From assembly GCA_034433695.1 (NCBI GenBank), contig DAOUAK010000113.1, positions 1 through 32,697 on the forward strand: a stretch of 32,697 nt of DNA, read 5' to 3'. Made by a program: the position numbers and the translations under genes. The number at the start of each line of letters is the position of its first letter. The stretch's first letter is position 1. Below are positions 1 to 5,799 of this stretch, piece after piece. This DNA is from JASFBA01 sp034433695. GTDB taxonomy: Bacteria > Chloroflexota > Chloroflexia > DTKN01. The notes beneath the pieces are model-generated. The model worked only from the letters and a program-made list of their open reading frames with translations. It made no database searches and was not told where the DNA came from.

Positions 1-365
1 CAGAACTGGAGGTCTGGTGGCGGTGGGGAGTCGTGGCGGGCTATGGTGGGGTTGGGGTGGGGCTTGGGGTGTTGGGGTTACTGTGGAAGCGAAGGAACGT
101 GGGCTTGTCTCTTTTCCAGATCATGATGGTGGTGGCGATTTTCTTCTGGGCCGTCTCGATGCTGACCTTTTTCTTCACGCGCTATATGCTGTTCCTGCTT
201 CCGGCGGTGGCACTGGGAAGCGGGGTGATGGTGGGGGGGTGGTGGCAGAGGGGGACGGCCGGCCGTATCGTTGCTGCGGTCCTGGCTGGATACATCGGCT
301 GGATAACCCTTTCGATGTGGGTGGGGCTATGCCTTTTTGGCCTGCGGCCGCTGCACGTGATTTAG
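1..365 (+). CDS. Polytopic membrane protein, C-terminal fragment (possibly ArnT/PMT-like glycosyltransferase)
   Basis: The reading frame is open from the first complete codon at position 3 to TAG at 363-365, so this is the 3' end of a gene that begins outside the window. About 120 residues are visible. They form three or four hydrophobic segments, including FFFTRYMLFLLPAVALGSG and IVAAVLAGYIGWITLSMWVG, separated by short basic loops (LLWKRRN, WWQRG). An RYxLFLLPAVAL-type segment is common in the C-terminal membrane part of GT39/GT83 glycosyltransferases, but no catalytic part is visible, so the family is a guess. Codons end mostly in G or T, as in the next two genes and unlike the rest of the window. 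The gene ends 20 bases before the next promoter. Confidence 0.5.
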   Translation, partial: ELEVWWRWGVVAGYGGVGVGLGVLGLLWKRRNVGLSLFQIMMVVAIFFWAVSMLTFFFTRYMLFLLPAVALGSGVMVGGWWQRGTAGRIVAAVLAGYIGWITLSMWVGLCLFGLRPLHVI

Positions 366-384
366 TATTGACATAATTATATAC

Positions 385-413
385 TTGCTTTCTCAAAGCA
401 CTCGTGTTACAAT
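385..413 (+). promoter_or_regulatory. Sigma-A-type promoter for the VTT gene and nnr
   Basis: A TTGCTT box (385-390), a 17-base spacer and TACAAT (408-413) preceded by TGT form an extended -10 promoter. The predicted transcription start is near 420. It lies inside the longest open frame, which shows that the protein must start further downstream, at 440. Confidence 0.6.
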
Positions 414-439
414 GGATTGCAAAAAGAGGTATGTGTCCG

Positions 440-1051
440 ATGGATCCAGGTCCCGGTGTCCCGTTTCAGGAAGCGATACGTCCCGGGTGGACTGCTTGGT
501 GGCGGTCTTTTTGGCGGGAGAACGGGCGGTATTGGGTTTCGTTTCTGGCTTCGGTGGCATTGACGGTGCTGCTGGTGCTTCTGCCGGTCTTTTTTCCGGT
601 GGACTACTCGGCGTTGGGGGGGTATGGGTATTTGGGAGTTTTCCTGGCGACGCTTTTACCCAGTGCGACGGTGATTTTTCCCAGTCCCACTTTGGCGGCA
701 GCCCTGATTGCCGGCACCTTTCTGAACCCGCTGGGGGTAGGTTTAGTGGCCGGTTTGGGTGCCGCGTTAGGGGAGGTCACGGGATACATGGCCGGCTATG
801 GGGGCAGTGTTCTGGCTGCCCGTTCTTCCCATTATCGGCGTATTCGGAGGATCGTGGAACGTTACGGGCTTGTGGCGATTGCTGTTCTGGCCTTTATCCC
901 CAACCCGCTCTTCGACCTGGCGGGTATTGCCTCGGGTGCGGCCCGTATCCCGCTATGGCGATTTTTGCTGGTCTGCTTTTTGGGCAAGGCGGCCCGTTTT
1001 GTCCTGATCGCCTATCTGGGATACTGGGGTGTAGCCTGGGGGCTAGTGTAG
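440..1051 (+). CDS. VTT-domain (SNARE-associated / DedA-like) membrane protein
   Basis: A 203-residue integral membrane protein of the VTT superfamily (TMEM41/VMP1/DedA-like), whose members are linked to lipid movement across membranes and membrane homeostasis. It has a hydrophobic segment near residues 35-55, then GYGYLGVFLATLLPSATVIF and a glycine-rich core (LVAGLGAALGEVTGYMAGY). The motif LAFIPNPLFDLAGIASGAAR is the typical VTT helix with a conserved F-x-P-N-P loop. The longest frame begins upstream at a GTG (404) that overlaps the promoter. ATG 440 follows AGAGG (425-429) at a workable distance and is preferred; ATG 431 is too close to that site. The stop is 24 bases before nnr, so the two are probably co-transcribed. 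The natural substrate cannot be told from the sequence. Confidence 0.8.
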   Translation: MDPGPGVPFQEAIRPGWTAWWRSFWRENGRYWVSFLASVALTVLLVLLPVFFPVDYSALGGYGYLGVFLATLLPSATVIFPSPTLAAALIAGTFLNPLGVGLVAGLGAALGEVTGYMAGYGGSVLAARSSHYRRIRRIVERYGLVAIAVLAFIPNPLFDLAGIASGAARIPLWRFLLVCFLGKAARFVLIAYLGYWGVAWGLV

Positions 1052-1075
1052 TTGATGCCGACAGGAGGGGCGAAG

Positions 1076-2710
1076 ATGAAACTGGTCACGGCTGAAGAGA
1101 TGCGACGGGCAGAGCAGGCGGCGGTGGATGCGGGGGATACCTGGGAGGGTCTGATGGAACGGGCGGGCCAGGCGGTGGCCCGGGAAGTGCTGGCTCGGGT
1201 GAAAAAGAGGGGCGGTCGGGTGTTGTTGCTGGTGGGGCCGGGGAATAACGGGGGAGATGCGCTGGTGGCCGGCCGGCATCTTATCGAGGCCGGCCATAGG
1301 GTGGTAGCTTACCTTTGGAATCGGGGGAGGGGTTCGCCCGATCGGCTGGTGGAGGTACTGGAAGAGAAAGGAGGAAGAATCATTCAGGCCGATGCCGATG
1401 CGGGCCTGGCGACGTTACGGCGAGAACTGGGGGAGGCCGATGGGGTCGTAGATGGTTTGCTGGGCATGGGGCTGGCCCGGCCGATTGAGGGCCTATTGCG
1501 GGACATTGTGGAGGAGGTGAACCGGGTTTCCGGCCCGTTGGTTGTGGCGGTGGACCTGCCCACCGGCGTCCATGCCGATACAGGGCAGATCCTGGGGACG
1601 GCCGTCCGGGCGGCGGTTACGGTGACGATGGGATGGGCCAAGCGGGGTTTGTACCAGTTTCCGGGGGCGGGGTATGTGGGGGAGGTGGTTGTGGCCGAGA
1701 TTGGGATCCCGGAGGAGCATCTTCGGGATGTTCAGGTGGAACTTCTGGATGTAGAGCGGTTGCGTCGGGTCTTGCCGATACGTCGGCGGGATGCGCATAA
1801 GGGGACCTTTGGCCGGGTAATGGTGGTGGCCGGCTCGCTCCATTATACGGGGGCGCCTTATCTGGCGGCGATGGCGGCCTATCGGGTGGGGGCAGGTTTG
1901 GTGACGCTGGCGCCACCGCGCACGATTTATCCGATTTTAGCGGCGCGGGTGCTGGAGACGACCTTTTTGCCGCTTCCGGAGGGGGAGGTAGGGGCGATCG
2001 GCGAAAATGCGATCAAGGTATTGGGGGAAGCGTTGGGACGTTACCAGGTGCTTGTGTTGGGCTGTGGGTTAGGCCAGGATGAGGGGACGGTGTCTTTTGT
2101 ACGGAAGATGTTACGGATACGAGAGCGGCTTCAGGCGGGCATCGGTTTTCTTCCCCGGCTGGAGGTCGAGGAGTACGAAGGGGAGTTGCCCCTGTTGGTT
2201 CTGGATGCCGATGGCCTGAACGCGCTGGCCGGCGTGCCGGAGTGGTGGAAGAATCTTCCGCCGGGGCGGGTGGTGCTAACGCCGCATCCGGGGGAGATGG
2301 CGCGGCTTCTGGGGGCTTCGCAGGAAGAAGTGTTGGCCTCGCGGATTGCCGTAGCGCAGCGGGCGGCGACGACGTGGAAGCAGGTGGTGGTGTTCAAGGG
2401 GGCGAACACGGTGGTAGCGCATCCGGAGGGCAAGGTTGTGGTGAATCCGGTAGCCTGTCCGGCGCTGGCGACGGCGGGGACGGGAGACGTGTTGGCGGGG
2501 GCGATCGGCGGTTTTCTGGCTCAAGGGGTAGCGCCTTTTGAGGCGGCGTTGCTGGGGGTATATGTACACGGTTTAGCCGGCAAGATTGTAGAAGAAGATA
2601 TTGGGCCGGCGGGGGGAGTAGCCGGCCAGGTTCTGGAGGCTTTGCCTCGGGCACTGCGGTATCTGGCCGAAGGGGGAAGGAAGCGAAGGCGGCGGGCTTC
2701 ACCGCCCTGA
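1076..2710 (+). CDS. nnr: Bifunctional NAD(P)H-hydrate repair enzyme (epimerase + dehydratase)
   Basis: A 544-residue fusion of NnrE (NAD(P)HX epimerase) and NnrD (ADP-dependent NAD(P)HX dehydratase), which repair hydrated nicotinamide cofactors in the cytoplasm. The N-terminal half has the YjeF_N signature GPGNNGGDALV (residues 54-64) and AVDLPTGV. The C-terminal half, from about residue 235, has the ribokinase-like carbohydrate-kinase fold: KGTFGRVMVVAGS, LDADGLNAL, LTPHPGEMARLLG, VVFKGANTVV and ATAGTGDVLAG (about 464-474), the last holding the catalytic Asp and anion hole. ATG 1076 is chosen over an upstream in-frame TTG/ATG because AGGAGGGG (1063-1070) lies five bases before it. The length is normal for the fused form. 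Codons are strongly G-ending (GCG, GGG, GTG), in contrast with pdp immediately downstream on the same strand. Confidence 0.95.
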   Translation: MKLVTAEEMRRAEQAAVDAGDTWEGLMERAGQAVAREVLARVKKRGGRVLLLVGPGNNGGDALVAGRHLIEAGHRVVAYLWNRGRGSPDRLVEVLEEKGGRIIQADADAGLATLRRELGEADGVVDGLLGMGLARPIEGLLRDIVEEVNRVSGPLVVAVDLPTGVHADTGQILGTAVRAAVTVTMGWAKRGLYQFPGAGYVGEVVVAEIGIPEEHLRDVQVELLDVERLRRVLPIRRRDAHKGTFGRVMVVAGSLHYTGAPYLAAMAAYRVGAGLVTLAPPRTIYPILAARVLETTFLPLPEGEVGAIGENAIKVLGEALGRYQVLVLGCGLGQDEGTVSFVRKMLRIRERLQAGIGFLPRLEVEEYEGELPLLVLDADGLNALAGVPEWWKNLPPGRVVLTPHPGEMARLLGASQEEVLASRIAVAQRAATTWKQVVVFKGANTVVAHPEGKVVVNPVACPALATAGTGDVLAGAIGGFLAQGVAPFEAALLGVYVHGLAGKIVEEDIGPAGGVAGQVLEALPRALRYLAEGGRKRRRRASPP

Positions 2711-2791
2711 CTTCCTAAGAGCATTTTGGCTTCTTTGGATTTTCAAAAATAAATTTGGCCAAAAAGGTTTCGGTAATGCTCTTAGGAAATC
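2709..2791. repeat. Inverted repeat element between nnr and pdp
   Basis: Two 17-base arms (2709-2725 and 2775-2791) are reverse complements with one mismatch; the inner 14 bases, TTCCTAAGAGCATT, match perfectly. The 49 bases between them are AT-rich in an otherwise GC-rich window. The left arm starts at the nnr stop codon. A related copy of the arm (12 of 14 bases) occurs near 14897-14910 in the ppdk leader, so this looks like a dispersed repeat rather than a simple terminator; no T-tract follows. The rest of the nnr-pdp gap (2792-2843) shows only the pdp ribosome binding site. Confidence 0.7.
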
Positions 2792-2843
2792 ACTTGCCCA
2801 CCCTGCCCTACGGGAAGTTGACAGAAACTCGAGGAGGTGTCCG

Positions 2844-4157
2844 GTGACCGAAACCCTTTCCATCGTCGACCTGATCCTGAAGAAAAAGGCCGGCCTGGCC
2901 CTTTCTACCGAGGAAATCACTACCATCGTCCAGGGCTATACCCGGGGGCTCATCCCCGATTACCAGATGGCCGCCTGGCTCATGGCCGTCTGCTGGCAGG
3001 GAATGGACGAAAGGGAAACAACCGACCTGACCCTCGCTATGGCCCACTCTGGTGAAACCCTGGACCTTCACGACCTCGCCCCTATCATCGTGGATAAACA
3101 CAGCACCGGCGGCGTCGGCGACAAGACCAGTCTGGTCCTTACCCCCCTCGTTGCCTCCTGCGGCCTCACCGTGGCCAAGATGAGCGGCCGCGGTCTGGGC
3201 TTCTCCGGCGGCACCATGGATAAACTCGAGTCGATCCCGGGCTTCCGCGCCGAACTCTCCCCAGGCGAATTCCGCGAGGCCGTCCGACGCGTCGGCCTGG
3301 CCATCACCGGCCAGTCGGCCGACCTCGCCCCGGCCGATAAGAAAATCTACGCCCTGCGCGACGTAACCGGCACCGTGGACAGCCTCCCTCTCATCGCCAG
3401 CAGCATCATGAGCAAGAAATTGGCGGCCGGGAGCGATTGTATCGTCCTCGACGTCAAGGTCGGACGGGGCGCCTTTATGCCCACCCTGGAAAAGGCCCAT
3501 ACCTTGGCTCAGATGATGGTCCAGATCGGCCGGCGCGCCGGCCGACAGGTCCGCGCCGTCCTCTCCAACATGGACCAACCCCTGGGACGAGCCGTCGGCA
3601 ATGCCCTCGAACTCCGGGAAGCCATCCATACCCTTCAGGGTCAGGGGCCGGCCGATCTCCTTGAACTGTGCCTGACCCTGGGAAGCCTCCTCCTGGAAAT
3701 GGCCGGAAAAGCCCCAACCCCCGAACAGGCCCGTCAAATCCTCCTGGAACGCCTGAGGAGCGGCGCCGCCTGGGAAAAGTTCTGCGCCTTTGTCGCCAGC
3801 CAGAGAGGCGATGTCGAGTACGTCCACCACCCGGAACGCCTGCCACAGGCCCACTGGATCGAGCCTCTCCCCTCCCCCCAGGATGGCTACGTGACCGAAG
3901 TAGACGCCCGCCAGGTGGCCGAGGCCTGCCTGGTGCTGGGGGCCGGCCGGACAGTCAAAGATGCTCCCATTGACCATGCCGTGGGAATCGTCCTCCAGGC
4001 CAAAATCGGGGACAAGGTACAGGAAGGGCAACCCATCGCCCTCATCCATGCCAACGACCTGGAACGCCTAAAACAGGCCCGGGAAATTCTAACCCAGGCC
4101 ATCCGCTTCGGTCCGGAGGCAGTCCCTCCCCCACCCCTGATCCCAGCCATCCTATGA
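2844..4157 (+). CDS. pdp: Pyrimidine-nucleoside phosphorylase
   Basis: A 437-residue enzyme that splits uridine, thymidine or deoxyuridine with phosphate to give the base and (deoxy)ribose-1-phosphate (nucleoside salvage, cytoplasm). It has the three family parts: the alpha domain, the glycine-rich phosphate loop KHSTGGVGDKTS (85-96) followed by the thymidine-phosphorylase signature SGRGLGFSGGTMDKLES (114-130), and the C-terminal PYNP domain (from about 345). Further conserved pieces are LIASSIMSKKLAAGSD and LDVKVGRGAFM. The start is GTG, six to eight bases after GAGGAGGT. The length is typical. Codon third positions are C-rich, unlike nnr just upstream, so the two genes probably have different histories. 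It converges with the GerMN gene; the 84-base gap shows no clear terminator. The tdk and thyX genes elsewhere in the window serve the same thymidine economy. Confidence 0.95.
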   Translation: MTETLSIVDLILKKKAGLALSTEEITTIVQGYTRGLIPDYQMAAWLMAVCWQGMDERETTDLTLAMAHSGETLDLHDLAPIIVDKHSTGGVGDKTSLVLTPLVASCGLTVAKMSGRGLGFSGGTMDKLESIPGFRAELSPGEFREAVRRVGLAITGQSADLAPADKKIYALRDVTGTVDSLPLIASSIMSKKLAAGSDCIVLDVKVGRGAFMPTLEKAHTLAQMMVQIGRRAGRQVRAVLSNMDQPLGRAVGNALELREAIHTLQGQGPADLLELCLTLGSLLLEMAGKAPTPEQARQILLERLRSGAAWEKFCAFVASQRGDVEYVHHPERLPQAHWIEPLPSPQDGYVTEVDARQVAEACLVLGAGRTVKDAPIDHAVGIVLQAKIGDKVQEGQPIALIHANDLERLKQAREILTQAIRFGPEAVPPPPLIPAIL

Positions 4158-4241
4158 AGATAGCCCTTCCCTCAAAGCGCTGAGCCGCGAAGTCTATCGC
4201 CTGCTCCGCCTGGGGATCATAAGGACATCCCACATAACGGT

Positions 4242-5690
4242 TCAGTACTCCGGGTTCAGGAGGGGCCGGCCCAGTTTCCCACGATAAGCATCGCCCCAGT
4301 AATCCCCCAGGTCTCGTCCCTCCACACGGATCTGGGCATACCGGATTCCCTGGGGAGCATCGGGCGTCAGATCAGTCATGGCCAAAACAAGGGCCTTGAC
4401 CGCCAGGTCCGGGTTGGCCGCGTTCAGGAAAGCATCACTCAGGTCCACGTACATCGTATCCCCATCACGGTAGATGTTCCGAATCTCCGTATCGGCCGGG
4501 AAGGGGGAGAAGGCCAGCCCCTGCAAAGCCGCGCTGGGGCCCTTGATCATCTCCTCAAGGGTAGCCCGCCCGGTACCCAGGGTAAAAGGCACCCGACGAA
4601 CGATAGGAAAGAGGTGCTGGCCATCGGGAGTGAGGAAATAAAGGGTCAGGGCAACCGATTCCTCCGGCTCCAGGTTGTAGGGGTTCTCAAAATTGACATA
4701 ACGTGGCCGGCCCACCGGCTCCGTGTTCCCGCTTCCGGGCAAACCCACCGGCGTCCCGTTCACCAGGAACTGCACCCGCCAGACGCTATAGCGAAACTCG
4801 GTGAGGGCCAGCACCACCGCCATTGCTTCGGTCGAGCCGGCATCCAGGTCCTCAAAACGGTGGTCGAAATCTACATAGCAGGTGCCCTCGCGGATATCGA
4901 TATTGACCAGCCCCATCCCCTCGGGAATGGAACGCAGGAGATTGCTCCCCGGCCGGGGGCCGGCGATCATCTCCTCGATAGCCCGCCGTGCCACCCCCAC
5001 CGTTGGCGGCCCCCGGCGGATGACCGGGACATAGTAGGCCTTATCGGGGCCCAGAAAATAGAGCACGGACCAGGTCTCCGAAGGTGTCGGCGGCACCGGC
5101 GTGGGAACGACAGCCACCGGCGTCGCTGTGGGAGGCGGGAGCGTCTCCGTCGGCGGGACAGGCGTCTTTGTCGGGAACGGCGTCAGGGTAGGCCGGGGGG
5201 AAGGTGTAGCCGTCGGCCTGGGTGTGGAGGTAGGGGTAGATGTCGGCACGATGGCCGGCAGCGTGGCCGTGGCGATGGCCGTAGGGGGAAGGGACGTAGC
5301 CGTCGGTTGAGGGCCGGCCCCACCCCAATATCCCCGACTCACCAACACGATAATCCCATACGTCGCCAGGATGGCCACGAGCAGGCCGGCCAGGAGCAGG
5401 TAGAGGAGGCGATCTCGCCGGCTCAACTGCCCCCAGAAAGCCGCCAGACGAGAAAACGGGCGCGGCCTAGCCCGCGAAGAGGCCGGTACCGCCGCCGGCG
5501 GTGCCTCCTGGCCGGCAAAACGGGGACACTCCGTGTAGCGCTCGCCCAGGCAATAGGTACGCTGGTCCACATGGATCGGCAGAGGTTCGCCGAAGATATA
5601 GCAACGGTGCTCCGGAGTGGGACTGGAGAAGCGGATCGAACGCGTGTGCTTCAGCCCGAGGTGTGGGCAATATCGCGAGCGGCTCTCCAT
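4242..5690 (-). CDS. Membrane-anchored protein with N-terminal four-Cys module and two GerMN domains
   Basis: 482 residues in four parts. (1) A cytoplasmic N-terminal module with four conserved-looking cysteines (Cys8, 30, 47, 55) in the pattern CPHLGL - HRCY - YCL - ECPRF, which suggests a bound metal or Fe-S site. (2) One membrane segment at about 94-117. (3) A low-complexity Thr/Pro linker (about 125-205). (4) Two tandem GerMN domains (about 206-320 and 345-470). Each GerMN domain has the ARRAIEEMIAGP / RATLEEMIKGP helix and the TCYVDFDHRF / TMYVDLSDAF strand. GerMN domains occur in spore-germination protein GerM and in lipoproteins such as LpqB and are thought to bind ligands outside the cell. 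No signal peptide or lipobox is present, and the topology would place GerMN outside. The start ATG follows AAGGAGG. It has its own consensus promoter and is divergent from hyuA. The function is unknown. Confidence 0.8.
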   Translation of the reverse strand: MESRSRYCPHLGLKHTRSIRFSSPTPEHRCYIFGEPLPIHVDQRTYCLGERYTECPRFAGQEAPPAAVPASSRARPRPFSRLAAFWGQLSRRDRLLYLLLAGLLVAILATYGIIVLVSRGYWGGAGPQPTATSLPPTAIATATLPAIVPTSTPTSTPRPTATPSPRPTLTPFPTKTPVPPTETLPPPTATPVAVVPTPVPPTPSETWSVLYFLGPDKAYYVPVIRRGPPTVGVARRAIEEMIAGPRPGSNLLRSIPEGMGLVNIDIREGTCYVDFDHRFEDLDAGSTEAMAVVLALTEFRYSVWRVQFLVNGTPVGLPGSGNTEPVGRPRYVNFENPYNLEPEESVALTLYFLTPDGQHLFPIVRRVPFTLGTGRATLEEMIKGPSAALQGLAFSPFPADTEIRNIYRDGDTMYVDLSDAFLNAANPDLAVKALVLAMTDLTPDAPQGIRYAQIRVEGRDLGDYWGDAYRGKLGRPLLNPEY

Positions 5691-5728
5691 CGTGTCCTCC
5701 TTGGTCGTGCAGGAGAAATCCTGGCGGT

Positions 5729-5757
5729 ATTATACGATAGGGAAACAGGGTTGTCAA
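5729..5757 (-). promoter_or_regulatory. Consensus sigma-A promoter of the GerMN gene
   Basis: Read on the minus strand, TTGACA (5757-5752), exactly 17 bases, then TATAAT (5734-5729): a perfect consensus. The predicted start is near 5722, giving a leader of about 30 bases with AAGGAGG before the ATG at 5690. Confidence 0.85.
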
Positions 5758-5760
5758 AAG

Positions 5761-5789
5761 TTGTCCCGCTCCGGGCGATATGGTAGAAT
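5761..5789 (+). promoter_or_regulatory. Promoter of hyuAB
   Basis: TTGTCC (5761-5766), a 17-base spacer and TAGAAT (5784-5789) with an extended TGG before it. Its -35 box lies three bases from the -35 box of the divergent GerMN promoter, so the two promoters stand back to back. The predicted start is near 5796, only about four bases before the chosen hyuA ATG, so the message would be almost leaderless. Confidence 0.6.
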
Positions 5790-5799
5790 GGCCTGCGCT

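Noticed and set aside
368..384. TTGACA at 368-373 as the -35 of the first promoter
   Set aside because: No -10 box lies 16-18 bases downstream (TCTCAA there). TTGCTT-17-TACAAT fits better.
2709..2791. Replication terminus (dif) or origin at the skew change
   Set aside because: No dif-like 28-mer, DnaA boxes or replication gene is visible; the asymmetry is of codon choice in three genes only.
2808..4049. A 413-codon minus-strand frame
   Set aside because: It is antisense to pdp, whose phosphorylase signatures are complete. No ribosome binding site or domain supports it.
4158..4241. Possible gene remnant or GCAAAG-type repeat between pdp and the GerMN gene
   Set aside because: CAAAGCGCTGAGCCGCGAAG is suggestive, but the stretch is only 84 bases and lacks a matching partner or any recognisable protein.
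5617..5799. Longer N-terminus for hyuA
   Set aside because: It would overlap the GerMN coding start and both promoters; the family start fits 5800.
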